From Orbilia blumenaviensis (taxonomy: Eukaryota > Ascomycota > Orbiliomycetes > Orbiliales > Orbiliaceae): a stretch of 64,000 nucleotides of DNA. Both the position numbers and the translations under genes were made by a program. Positions 46,089 through 56,972 of this stretch are shown piece after piece. The notes under the pieces were generated by a model, which ran no database searches, was not told the DNA's origin, and worked only from the letters and a program-made list of their open reading frames with translations. Each line of letters begins with the position of its first letter. Within the stretch, counting starts at the first letter, position 1. The stretch lies in the NCBI GenBank assembly GCA_036872755.1, contig JAVHNS010000001.1, positions 3,534,001 to 3,598,000 of the forward strand. The letters run 5' to 3'.

Positions 46089-46317
46089 ATATCACCAGAA
46101 CGTCATTCGATCTCATTCGATTCCTTCTCAACTTTTTTTTCCCTTTCCCTTTCTCTTCTTCTTTATTGGTAAGAAAAGTGCTAGCTGTGTGCACGTGTGT
46201 GGTGCTTAGCTTAGTTGATTAGACGGTATTACCCACGCACACTTACCTACTTACTTATCCAATACGAGGGAGCTGTCGTCATTAACGTTAACCAAGTGCC
46301 TAGGTAGGTACCTACTT

Positions 46318-46340
46318 TCTGTCTGTCTGTCTGTCTGTCT
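46318..46340. repeat. TCTG tetramer microsatellite
   Basis: Nearly six perfect copies of TCTG, directly after a GGTAGGTACCTACTT motif. Confidence 0.95.
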
Positions 46341-47222
46341 TCAAAACTTGGCTTTCCGGGAGGTGTAACTAAATGCCGAGGGGCCAGGAACCAGAGTTGG
46401 AAAGGATCTAATGGGAATAGGCCTAGGATAGGTACCTACTTGAACTATAATAAATAACCTGGGGTTAACTGCCCGCCGCCACCGTTACCACCATTTTTTT
46501 TGAACAGAGAAAAAGCCTCCTGCTTGTTCGATATTATCACCTTATTCTCAGCTTCACACACCAGAAAAAATTAAAATATTTGCGAATTACGAGACAAGTT
46601 GCCTTTGCTTAGCATTCGGCAATCCGGTCCCTTCCCCCCCGCGTTAGGTCCAGGTTAACTCAGCTCGTTTTTGGCACTGCTTTGCAATTTGCGGTTTTGG
46701 GTTTCTTTCTGGGAACGAAAAAGGGCTGAGCTAGGCCTTGGACTGTGCTTTTGTGCTGGATTCCCTGTCGGGGAGCAGACTCAATTCGATAGACTGCGCC
46801 GTGCGATTGGATTTTTGCGACTTTTCGCACTTCAGCCTTTCTCCCTTCTTTTTTTTTTTTTTTTTACTTTTTCATTACTTGGGTACTTACTTTCTCGAGA
46901 CTTCATTCCTTTTTTCTTTCTGATTTCTACTTTTTTTCCTCTTTCCACTTCACTCGTCGCACGTATACGCCGCTGGAAGAAACATCGTCGATGCATTCGT
47001 AACACTTCACAGACCGACGTCACCACCACCCACCTCGCTTACCCATCCGTTCCACGCTTACCACCCACACGCAAACTATCATTACATACCACATACTAGG
47101 TACCTACTTACCCACGCGAGCTCGAGTTCGCGACGACGACAACAACTTAAAAGAAGTTTCGAAATAAAAAAATATATATATATCAATAATAAAGAAATAA
47201 GAAAGGAACAAAAGAAAGAAAG

Positions 47223-49716
47223 ATGTCACCAATCGACCTCCACCAAGCCCTCCAATCCCTCTCTCCGATTGACGAATCCTCAATCCCAACCGACCAATCC
47301 ACCCTTCAACTGTTCCTAGAATCCACATTCACAGACGCAGCCTACGTAGTCGATACGCTACCAATCCCACCCGTCGCACCGGGATTGTTAAACAAACTAT
47401 CACTCCCCACAACATCAAACTCAAACTCAAACTCTTCCACTCCCTCTGTTTCAAATTCAACCACCGGAACACCGGTTGGCGGCAGATCCAGAAGCACGAC
47501 TGTAAACTCCACGGGTTCTTATAACAGTTCAAAACGGTTGACGATAACACCGTCTTCGTTTCGACCTAAGGAACCTGAACGTCCCAGTGTTTTTACGAAG
47601 GATTGGAAGGAGGTTAAACCCGGTGGGAGTAATCCTCATGATATCAAGGTTTATAAGTTATCTGCTAAGGATGGTGGGGGCGCTTGGTTTGCGAGGAGGA
47701 GTGTGCATGAGGGGATTGGGTTTAAGAGGTTTAGAAGGGGGTTGAGGAGGGAGTTCGAGGAGAGTTTGGAGAGGAGGATGGGGGTTGGGAGGGAGAGTGG
47801 GGAGGGAATGGTTATTCCGGCTGGAGTTAGGGGGATTGGTGCTGAGAAGAGGTTGGAGAGGAGGGTTGTTAGGGGGGTCGGGAGGGTTGATGGTATGTTT
47901 TCCTCATCCTTTTCTTTTTCTTACGGATTTATTACTTCTGCGATTTTTTGTGTGTGTGATGATGGTTGGAGTAGACGGGCTAATATTGGGCGTAGTATAC
48001 CACCTATCAGCGCAATTCCCCGGCCCGAGTGCACCTCGAGACTTCGTAACCGCCTGTATCACATCCTCATCCTCCGCGCCATCACGAACTTCAAACGCCT
48101 CCACGAAATCCGGCCGTCAAGGTCGAGAATTCACCATGGTCTCCCGTCCCTTAAGCCACCCTTCTGCACCAGAACAATACGGCTTCGTACGTGGGAAATA
48201 CGAATCAATAGAGTTTATCCGCGAGATTATACCCCATGAAGAGGGAGAACAACAAGAGGAAGAAGAGTCAGCGCCGAGAAGGAGTATGAGTGTTAGTGAT
48301 CTTAATCAGCGGGCATCTGTGTTATTAAGTGTTGAGGAGGAAGTGGCTAGTCGGCAAGTTGGGAGGAAGAGGAGTAGGACTGTGGGTGAGCCGCCGAGAA
48401 AAGCGGTGTCGTTTGATGATACTACTCCTGGTGGCGGTGGTGGTGGTGGTGGGAGTTTACCCCGTGTGGGAACGTTTGGGAGTGATCCGTTGAAAGGACA
48501 TAAAGCGTCGAAACTAAGAGAGGCGATTTCGGCGGATGATATAGTGGATGATGATGATGAAGAGGAGGTGAATAAAAAGAAAAAAGTACTTTCGGCTGAT
48601 GTTGCGGAGCAGAAGGTTAAAAGGGAGGAAGAGGAGGGAGAGGATGTCGACTCACTTGAAGGAGAGGAAGAAGATGATGGAGAAAGAAACCCCGTTGAGT
48701 GGATTATGCTTACCAGATCAGACCCCGGCGGCAGCGTACCTCGGTTTATGGTGGAGCGGGGGACTCCAGGAAGTATCATCAAAGACGCGGAGAAGTTTTT
48801 AGATTGGGCGTGTGAAAAGGTTCATGAAGATGATGTGTCGGATGATGAACATGAGCCTGTTGAGGAAGTACAGGAAGGGGAGGAAATCCCCGATGAAGAT
48901 AGCTTTAATACTGTTTCTACGGGTAGTACGGTTGAAGGAGGGGAGGTTAGTGGCAGTCATGAAACTGCGGAATTGGTCAGAGCTATGAGCCACGACGACT
49001 CCATGTCGAATCTATCATTCATGACAGCCGACTCGGGAGAATGCGATGAAGAAGAGGAAAACAGCTCTTTGGGGTCTTCGCAACTAAACGGCACCCAGTT
49101 CCCGCACGCCCTACTAGATGAAGGAACAAACGGAAGAGCTAGGGCTGGGACAGCAGCTTCTTCATCCTCCTCTTCCGCCGCTTTACAAAGAATCCAAACC
49201 GATGCTATAAAGAATGCGGCAAAGACACAGACTACCCGAGATAAGAACGATAAAAAGATGGCAGCTAGACTTGCAAAGGAGGAGGAAAAACAAAGAAAGT
49301 TGGAGGAAAAACATGCAAGGGAAGCCGCCAAACGGGAGGAAAAGTATAAAAAGGAACAAGCAAGGGCAGAAGAAAAACGTCGAAAGGAAGAAGAAAAGAT
49401 TAGAGATAGAAGACGGAGGTTGGAAGAACGGGATGAGAAGTTGAGGAGTGAGCGTGAGAAAGAGGATTTGAAGAAGGAAATCGAGATGTTGAGGAAGGAG
49501 AAGGATGTTTTGGGCAGAGAGAACGATGCGCTGAGGAAGGAGGTAGCTGGATTGAGAGCCAAATATGAACTGGAGAATGGTAATCCGGGACTTAAGTCTA
49601 GGAGCTCGAGTTCGATGGCATTGCACAGCCACCATGGGCATGTTCAACGGCCGGCGTCTCCGGCGTCGTCATCTACGTCAAGTAAAGACAAGAACAGGAA
49701 GAAAGCGGCGGTTTGA
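47223..49716 (+). CDS. DUF3074 (START-like) protein with C-terminal coiled coil
   Basis: Two exons, 47223-47892 and 47975-49716, around an 82-nt intron (GTATGT...GGAGTAG) give 803 aa. Residues about 115-310 are a DUF3074 domain: VYKLSAKDGGGAWFARRSVH, the GIGAEKRLER segment, VYHLSAQFPGPSAPRDFVTA across the exon junction, and YGFVRGKYESIEFIREI. DUF3074 belongs to the START-like superfamily, so a lipid-binding cavity is possible but unproven. A second, more divergent stretch (NPVEWIMLTRSDPGGSVPRF, about 470-510) is followed by KDAEKFLDWAC. Residues about 645-755 form a charged coiled coil. The tail is Ser-rich. A pyrimidine-rich leader precedes the ATG. The function is unknown. Confidence 0.85.
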
Positions 49717-52169
49717 AAGGGTTTACTGGCATATTTTCAACCATTCTGTTGCTATTATTATTATACTTGTTCTAGCGGGTAGCTTGGGTGTGTATTTTTG
49801 TATTGTATAGTATTTTTCTTCTTCTTTGAGGTTTCCTTTGTTGTATTTTTGAAGCTCTACACTGGATCCGAATATGTTATTTTGCTCATTAGCGGGGTTA
49901 TCAACAAGTCATTTTCTGCGATCGCAACATGAATAAAAAAAAACCGCTTTAGTTGTGTTTTGATTCTTCTTTTCTAGAAAAGAATAGGAAAATGCAAGTT
50001 TCGTCCGATGTATGTTCCATATACCTAGTGATGAATTATGGAGTGTGCTAGTTCCTGCATATGCAGTGCACACAGCTGGTGATTCCATACAGAATCTCAC
50101 GGTCGGTCGCGCCCAACAGAGCCTCAAAACAGCCCCTTTCCCTCACATGTTAATTCCGGGAAGCCTCTTTTAACTTCTGAAAACGGGCAAGTCATATGAA
50201 AAGGGAAGATAATACAAACCCTTATCGGATAAAAAAGCCAAAGAGAAAAGGTAATGCATGTCAATTTCAGGTTGTTTTGTGCGACGTATCCCAGCAGCAA
50301 TACATACATAGTAACCGGTCGCTACACCAGCCCGACCGGCCTGCCCAGCTGCCTCGGTGAGCCGGGCAAGGATTAAGAACAATGCCCTTGCAATGTTTAT
50401 CGATCGACGTCATGTGGTCGTTGTTTACGCCATTCTCCCTGGCAACCAACCCGAGGGACCTAACCTCACCACAACACACACTCAAAATCAAAAAGCCCAA
50501 ATCTGAAGGTGAGGCGGCTTTGCATTGGCTATTAGATAGGCTGGGTGTTCCCCACATTTTGACGTTCCGATCCTATCCCCATTTCAGAACTGACATTTTC
50601 TTGTCCTTTCGCTCTTCTCTTTTTGTTACTTATCACACTTTTGCATGCGTTTGGAATCGTTCGGTGGGGATTTCTTTTTTATAATTATAACGGGACGCCT
50701 TTTTTTTCTTTACTCAGTCTATCTCGACAGCACAGTACAGTACAGTGCATACAGCGCAACTAGCCCCAGAACATCGAAACCAACCAACCAACCGACCAAC
50801 CGTTTACCGTTTTTTTTCGTTTCTCGACGGACGCCCTTTTTTCCCTGCCAAGCCGGACGTCGGACGAAGACCCATCCAGTCAAGTCAGCTCGAAGTGTCC
50901 CCGCCCGCCGCTAATTCGTCACTTTTGCTGTCTTTATTCTTCTTTCGTAAAAATAACGAGAAAAGAGGAAAAGAGCGCTGCTTGCTGGATCAGCCTGTGG
51001 ATACCTTTCTTCTTCTTCTTCTTCTTTTTTTCCCCTTCTAGAAAGGAAAGAAAAAGCAGGAATTTTGTACAGGTGGTCGCTTTGGAAATTTCGGGTCTTC
51101 ATATTTTTGGAAAGGAAATTTGGTATGCTTCCCTCCACGATAGTGGCGCACATATTTCAACGTTCCGTTAGCCTTCTTTTTTTTTATTATCATTATTATA
51201 AAGTGGGCTGCATGTGGTAAGGCAAGGCAGAGCAAGGCAAGCTCCTGCTGCAGCAGAAAGAAAAAGCTATAAGCTCAGCAAATAGCTCGTCGAGCAGGCC
51301 CGGCGCAGGTTGTTGGATGTTATTTGTACCAATAACCCATGTATCGGGCACCAAGAACCGACGTTTTGGTAGTTTGCTCGACTGTAATTCTGCATGCACC
51401 CACCTTATAATATTAAACCACTGGCCCTTGGGAGGAAACCTATAACTAACCACTTCTCTTCTCTTTCTTCATACAAGTTAGGCAAAAAACAAAAAAAAAA
51501 AGTCACTCTTTTTCCCTTCCCGTCCCTTCTTTTTTTTTTTTTTTTCTTCTCTCACCTGTCAGCCTGCAGTCTGCAGCCAGCGGTTCAACCGACGGTTCTA
51601 TCGATTCTTACTCGTCGACGTAATTAATCGGATTGGGTTGGTGGTTTTGTTTTTCAGGTGGTGGCCACGGTTTCCCGATTTTTCTCTTTTTTCTGCCTAC
51701 ACGGATTCTGACAGGAAAGAGTGACGACCAATCATATACTCTCCTCTTCCTTTTCAGTCATATTATTATTTTGGAATAGAAGGAAGGCAAAAAAGAGAGA
51801 GGGAACAAGAAGAAAGGAGAGCGAACTTCTCAAGCGTTTGCAGCTCCTGTATATATAAAAAAAAACACAACCACGTCTTTTCGGCCATCTCGACAAAAAC
51901 AACAGAGCGGTTCTGGGGGGGAAATATAGATAGTAGGCGGCTTTTATAGCTGCGCGGTATAGTATGTTCTTTCCCTTCAATTATTCTTCTTTCTTCTTTC
52001 TTTCTCTTTTCTTTTCTTTATTTATTCTGTTGATGTTAAGAGTATGATTCTAAATTACTAATATCCTCTAAACCAACCGTCTACAATCGTCTAGTCTTCA
52101 ACTATTCCTAAACCCCGTTTACCACGGGTCACCCATACATACACACGCACATACACCACCCCCCAAAAA
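49717..52169. other. Intergenic region with no gene seen
   Basis: About 2.45 kb. It has several T-runs (51180, 51530) and TTC/TTCTT simple sequence near 51010, typical of a strong fungal promoter and leader. The last 100 nt before the next ATG are rich in CAC and ATAC. Frames of about 100 codons occur but are T-rich and unsupported. Confidence 0.5.
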
Positions 52170-55100
52170 ATGCCATCACCGATACCAACACCCCCTCCAC
52201 CCCCTCCACCACCGCATGGCAAAACCCAAACCCCAGGCACAGGCACAGGCACAGGCACCGGCCACAATGACGACGGACCACCCCCACCCCCTCCACGACA
52301 CGATTCCAACGCCAAAACCACCTCAGGAACTCCACAACCCCAAGCGGCCAGAAACCCAAATCTTCCGGATGCGGTGGATGTATTCGTAATACCCGCCGGT
52401 GGGGGGGTGTTATACCTCCCCTCGTTATCACCGCATAGGAATTCGTTCTTGTTAGGCGGGGTTACGACTATTGGGTTGGAGATTGTGTGGTATGTGCTTA
52501 AATTATTCGTGCCTAGGAAGTTGGCGGGTTGGTGGGCGAATTTGGTTATTAGTCTTGTTGTTGCTGGGTTGGTGTTTTGGATTGGAAGGTGGGAGATATT
52601 TAGGGAGAAGGAAGGGGAGAGGGGGAGGAGTTTTGGTAAGAAAGGTGGTAGGGAAAGAGGTGGCGGTGGTGGGGATGATGATAAAGGACCTGGAGGTGGT
52701 GGTGGTGGTGGGGGAGGACCAGGTGGAACGCCTGGGAGAAGAGGAACGGGGGGGTTTGGAGGAGGTACTCCGAAACATAATGGACATCCGAAGTCACCTT
52801 TTGGCGGAACTCCTTCGTCGGGTTCTACATCTGGAAGATCGCAGAGTTGGGCTGGTAATGGGCATACTCCTAGAATGAGGCCCGATGGTCCTGATGGTGG
52901 TGATACTTCTGAACAGTGGGATGGCTCGGAAACGGCAATGCCTGATATGGGATATCAGGAAGGACAAGAAGAAGAAGAAGGTCCGTTTGAAGCTGCAGAG
53001 GCGGAGTATAGACGTGCTAAAGAGGAGGAGGAGATAAGAGAGGCTAAAGAGCAGATTAGGAAGGAGAGGGAGGAGGTTAAGAAGGAGAAGTTGGAGGCTG
53101 AGAGGTTACGACGGCTGGCTGAGGAAGATACAGTTAGGCGGCGTGATGAGGTTAGGAAGGAAGCGGAGAGGGTTAGGAAGGCGGTTGAAGAGGAGGCTGC
53201 GCTTAAGAGAGATGAGCTCAGGAAGGAAAAGGAGGAAGCTGAGCGGATTAAAAAGCAAGCTGAAGAAGCTGCCGCGCTGAAACACAAGGAAGCTGAAGAA
53301 GCCGTCGAGCGTAAGAAGCGGGAGGCTGAACAGCTGGCTGAAAGGAAACGCAGAGAAGTAGAAGAACTTGCGGAGAAGAGCCGTAGAGAGGTTGCAGAGG
53401 AACGGGAGAGGGAAGATAGGCGGAAGGCTGCTGAAGAGGAAGCTCGAAGGCTGCGACTAAAGCGAGAGGAAAAGGAGAGGAGACGGAAGCTTCGTGAAGA
53501 GGAAGAGGCTGCACGCCAACGTTTCAAAGGTGAAGAAGACGCCCGTAGGAGAAGATTACGTGAAGAAGGGCTATCGCATAAGCTCCGCCTTGCAGATGAA
53601 ATGGCAAAGACTGAGGAAGAGCGATTACGAAAGCTCGATCAGGAAGAGGAGTTGCATAAACGCCGTCTGGCGGAAGAAAGCGCCAAAACTGAAGAAGAGC
53701 GGAAGAAGCGTCTCGAGGAAGACGAGGCATTACGGCAACGTCGACAAGCTGAAGACGCTGCCAAGGAAGAAGAGCGGCGGAAGCGCCTCCAAGAGGAAGA
53801 AGAGAAACGTCGGAAACAACTTCACGACGAAGAGGAGTCACACCGACGCCGCTTAGCGGCTGATGCTGCTAAGGAAGAGCAACGTCGCAAGCAGCTTCAA
53901 GAGGAGGAGGAACTTCACCGTCGCCGACTGGCATCCGAAGCAGCTAAGGAGGAACAGCGTCGCCAACAACTCCAAGCGGAGGAAGAATCGCAACGCCGTC
54001 GATTAGCAGCCGAGGCCGCAAAGGAAGAGCAACGCCGGAAGCAAGAGGAAGAGTCGCATCGTCGCCGTCTAGCTGCTGATAAAGCCCAGAAAGATGCCGA
54101 AGACCTTGCTAAGCGCAAGGCCGAAGATGCAGCTCGTGAAGCGACCCGTCTACAAGAGCAAGAGAAACGCAAGCAGGCAGAGGAGGGCCTTCGAAAACTA
54201 CAGGAAGACCTACAGCGGAAGGCAGAAGCCCTTGACAAGCGGATCCAGGAGCACGAAGCTAGAGGCGAAAAGGCTCGCAAGGACGCTGAGAAAGCGGCCG
54301 CTGCTGACGCTAACGCTGCACGCCGGATACTCGAGGAATCCATCCGGAGGGAGCGTGAGAAGCTGATCCAAGAAAAGGTCGCCCGCGATGCAGAGTACGC
54401 TCGTAGGAAGGAAGAAGCCCGCAAGAAAGAAGAGGCAGAGTCTGAAGTTCGACGAGCCAGAGAGACTAAGGCCCGCGAGGCCGCTGAAAGGGAACGAATA
54501 GTCCGTGAGCGACAACAGGCAGAGATCGAGCGAAAGGCACGCGAACGTCTGGAACAAGAGAAAATCGAGCAACAGCAAAAGGAGAAGGAAGAGCTTGAGC
54601 GGATTGAGAAGGCAGATGCTGCAGACCGAGAACGGCTACGTGTGGCAATGCTTGAACGACTCGCTGAAGCGGAGCGGGCTCGTGAAAAGGTTGCAGCGGA
54701 AGCTCTGGCTGAGAAACAACGCCTTGAAGCCATTCGAAAAGAAGAAGATGCTAAGGAGAAACTTCGTCTTGAGAACGAGAGGCTTAGGCTACAACTCGAA
54801 GCTGAGAAGGAACGCGAACGACACCGCATGGAGGCCGAAAAGGAGAAGGAGAGGCAGCGACTGGAAGCTGAAGAAGCAGCCAGGCTAGAACGGGAACTTG
54901 TTGAGAAGGAGAAGGCTCGTCTACAGCAAATCAAGGAGCGAGAGGAGCGAGACCGACAGGCTATGCTTGCCTCACTGGAGCGTGACCGCGAACGGGAGAG
55001 AAAGGCACGAGAGGCCCTCGAACGAGAGATTGCAGAAGCCGCGGCCAAAGAGAAGGAAGAGCGTGAGAAGAGGGAACGAGAAGAAGAGGAAGAGAGGGAG

Positions 55101-56330
55101 CGACAACGGGTTGAGAGCCTTCGCCGGGAACGTGAAAGAGAACGGTCTAAGAAAGATCTCGAAAAGGAAGTCATCCCTATCAAGGTTGATGCATGGGAAG
55201 GCCCTGCTCAGACGATCGATATCCCAGATCTCAGTGCTCGGGATTCCTCTGCGGCGCCCCAGGACCCCCCTGCTTACGCTGAAGAAGTGAAATCTCGGAA
55301 GGCTACTGTCAAACATCGCCACAAGAAACACCACCACCGTCATAACTCAGAGCTTAGCAATGATTTTGAGGAATCTGGATCTAGTGTTTCCAAGAGGCCT
55401 AAGAGTCAAGCCCCAGAGTCGGCGACGGGAACGCCAACTACGCACAGGACGAAGACAAAGCGGGTCCCTAAGCTATCGGAACGGGAGCAGAAGCTCGAGT
55501 CGAAGCAGGAGTCGAAGCAGGCACATGTTCAAGAGGTTACAGACAATGAATCGGAATACCAACAATTCCACTCTATCGACGGCCGATCGGAAATAGGTAG
55601 TCAAGTTTCGGGCACGTCGGCAGTAACCGCAAGATCGAAGATGACTGCGAAATCCGCGGCCAGTGGTAAGAGCAATATCACTAGAAAAAAGTACACAACG
55701 TCTGATCCGGATAAGATTGTTCTCAAGGCAGTCTACATCTTCACCAATGAGCATCCTAAGAAGCCACAGGCCTCTTTAATTGCTGGCGTTGGTGGAAATA
55801 GCGAAGGATTGGTGCTCAATATCTCAACTGCCGGCCTCTTCATCGACGACGAACTGAACAACTTCGCTCAGAGGGAGTGGGACCAAAAGGCGTGGGCCAT
55901 TAAGCAGATCGAAGTTTACTGCCCTCGGTGTATTGCACCTGCTGGTCCTTCCGGAGCTCGGGCAGCTGCAAAACAGACGATGAAACACCTTCTATCTGGC
56001 TCGGCAGCGCCTTCAGCTTCAGAGCAAGAAAAATACCTCGACAGCTTGGGTGACGTCTGCAGGTCTCATTGTGCAAACAAACTCCAAGCCAACCGTGACC
56101 GCGAGGATAGTACAGTAGCGGGTAACGGTAATCACTTTATACGAGCGAACTTGGGTGACACAGATGACAAGAAGGTCGTATACGTGTTTGGCGAGGATGA
56201 AGGATGGAAGGTACCTAGTGGGCTCATGAAGCTTAAGAATAGCCCGCAGGTGAAGCAACTTGTTGTCAATGGAATGCAGGGTGGTGAGGCGAAGAGTGTT
56301 CTTACGATGATGGGAACTGCAGCAGCCTAG
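52170..56330 (+). CDS. Giant membrane-hairpin protein with very long charged helix
   Basis: Single exon, 1386 aa. Residues 1-60 are Pro-rich (runs of Pro, TGTGTGTG). Two hydrophobic helices at about 93-114 and 119-139 (FLLGGVTTIGLEIVWYVLKL and WWANLVISLVVAGLVFWIG) form a hairpin. Residues 150-260 are Gly-rich. About 275-1010 is an almost unbroken Glu/Arg/Lys/Ala helix, either coiled coil or single alpha-helix. It includes a run of about 24-residue repeats (HRRRLAADAAKEEQRRKQLQ and variants) at roughly 550-640. A disordered His/Ser segment follows. The last 220 residues form a globular domain (KIVLKAVYIFTNEHPKKPQA, EGLVLNISTAGLFIDDELNN, REWDQKAWAIKQIEVY). Such C-terminal domains occur in uncharacterised Pezizomycotina proteins. 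The role may be structural or a membrane tether (inference). Confidence 0.85.
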   Translation: MPSPIPTPPPPPPPPHGKTQTPGTGTGTGTGHNDDGPPPPPPRHDSNAKTTSGTPQPQAARNPNLPDAVDVFVIPAGGGVLYLPSLSPHRNSFLLGGVTTIGLEIVWYVLKLFVPRKLAGWWANLVISLVVAGLVFWIGRWEIFREKEGERGRSFGKKGGRERGGGGGDDDKGPGGGGGGGGGPGGTPGRRGTGGFGGGTPKHNGHPKSPFGGTPSSGSTSGRSQSWAGNGHTPRMRPDGPDGGDTSEQWDGSETAMPDMGYQEGQEEEEGPFEAAEAEYRRAKEEEEIREAKEQIRKEREEVKKEKLEAERLRRLAEEDTVRRRDEVRKEAERVRKAVEEEAALKRDELRKEKEEAERIKKQAEEAAALKHKEAEEAVERKKREAEQLAERKRREVEELAEKSRREVAEEREREDRRKAAEEEARRLRLKREEKERRRKLREEEEAARQRFKGEEDARRRRLREEGLSHKLRLADEMAKTEEERLRKLDQEEELHKRRLAEESAKTEEERKKRLEEDEALRQRRQAEDAAKEEERRKRLQEEEEKRRKQLHDEEESHRRRLAADAAKEEQRRKQLQEEEELHRRRLASEAAKEEQRRQQLQAEEESQRRRLAAEAAKEEQRRKQEEESHRRRLAADKAQKDAEDLAKRKAEDAAREATRLQEQEKRKQAEEGLRKLQEDLQRKAEALDKRIQEHEARGEKARKDAEKAAAADANAARRILEESIRREREKLIQEKVARDAEYARRKEEARKKEEAESEVRRARETKAREAAERERIVRERQQAEIERKARERLEQEKIEQQQKEKEELERIEKADAADRERLRVAMLERLAEAERAREKVAAEALAEKQRLEAIRKEEDAKEKLRLENERLRLQLEAEKERERHRMEAEKEKERQRLEAEEAARLERELVEKEKARLQQIKEREERDRQAMLASLERDRERERKAREALEREIAEAAAKEKEEREKREREEEEERERQRVESLRRERERERSKKDLEKEVIPIKVDAWEGPAQTIDIPDLSARDSSAAPQDPPAYAEEVKSRKATVKHRHKKHHHRHNSELSNDFEESGSSVSKRPKSQAPESATGTPTTHRTKTKRVPKLSEREQKLESKQESKQAHVQEVTDNESEYQQFHSIDGRSEIGSQVSGTSAVTARSKMTAKSAASGKSNITRKKYTTSDPDKIVLKAVYIFTNEHPKKPQASLIAGVGGNSEGLVLNISTAGLFIDDELNNFAQREWDQKAWAIKQIEVYCPRCIAPAGPSGARAAAKQTMKHLLSGSAAPSASEQEKYLDSLGDVCRSHCANKLQANRDREDSTVAGNGNHFIRANLGDTDDKKVVYVFGEDEGWKVPSGLMKLKNSPQVKQLVVNGMQGGEAKSVLTMMGTAAA
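53800..54100 (+). repeat. Diverged tandem repeat of about 72 nt in the coiled-coil gene
   Basis: Consecutive units encode EEESHRRRLAADAAKEEQRR, then QLQEEEELHRRRLASEAAKE, then QLQAEEESQRRRLAAEAAKE and a shortened fourth copy. The period is about 24 codons, with synonymous divergence between copies. Confidence 0.75.
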
Positions 56331-56972
56331 TAGGCAGTTTGCGGCAGCATTTCATCTCGCCGGACCTTATTTTGTTTCTTTTTAACGGATGATTTTATGA
56401 CTTTTTTTTCATAGATACCTAGCTAATACTTATGGCTTCTTTGCCGATTCATGTCTATATTATGCTTCCTACTTTCTTCTGTTTCATCGCTTATCCGTGT
56501 CTTGTTACGTCCATCTGGAGCATGTGGTTTGGGGAACTCTACTCGTTTTTTTCTTTCTTTCTTTTTTACTTTCTGGAATTTCTTAGCGGGTATTTCTTTT
56601 TATATTCCAAAGGCTACAAACTCGTATCTATTTCATTTTCTTGATAAGCCTTAGTTTGGATTCTTGAGAACAAATTGTCGCAAAACCGCGACAAAAACCA
56701 GCTCTAGTTTCGACAGGCTTGGCGCTGGTAGCACGTTAATTGGCTTCAATGTATCTAGCAGAGCACGCGAATGATATGATATCAATCTACCTCAAATCCA
56801 CTATATGTAAATGGGTGTGAACGTGAATGGCTCGGTGGCAACGTGGTTACGTATACCCGTGGGAAGTACATGCATACCCTATACTGCTTCGATAGTACGA
56901 TTTTCTCTTAAAACCGCCCCCTTCATTTCTCTCGGTCCCGTAATCAGTTAATATTGGCAAGAGGAACGAAAT
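56331..56972. other. Intergenic spacer with no gene seen
   Basis: A 640-nt spacer between two plus-strand genes. The first part is the T-rich 3' end of the coiled-coil gene. The last 100 nt are the presumed promoter of the secreted-protein gene. No RNA gene was seen. Confidence 0.5.

Larger units (their letters stand above)
44328..47222. other. Intergenic region with no gene seen
   Basis: About 2.9 kb. It holds a 21-A run (45210-45230), a TCTG microsatellite, and four more CCTAGGTA-type clusters near 46051, 46300, 46420 and 47094. The last 600 nt are a pyrimidine-rich leader for the DUF3074 gene. A 142-codon plus frame at 46671-47099 lies in that leader and has no domain. Confidence 0.5.

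Noticed and set aside
46671..47099. 142-codon plus-strand frame before the DUF3074 gene
   Set aside because: Pyrimidine-rich, Phe-heavy translation in the presumed leader of the next gene, with no domain.
53915..55183. 422-codon open frame on the minus strand inside the giant coiled-coil gene
   Set aside because: It is rich in Ser and Arg exactly where the plus strand encodes Glu/Arg/Lys/Ala repeats. This is the expected mirror of that codon composition, not a gene.
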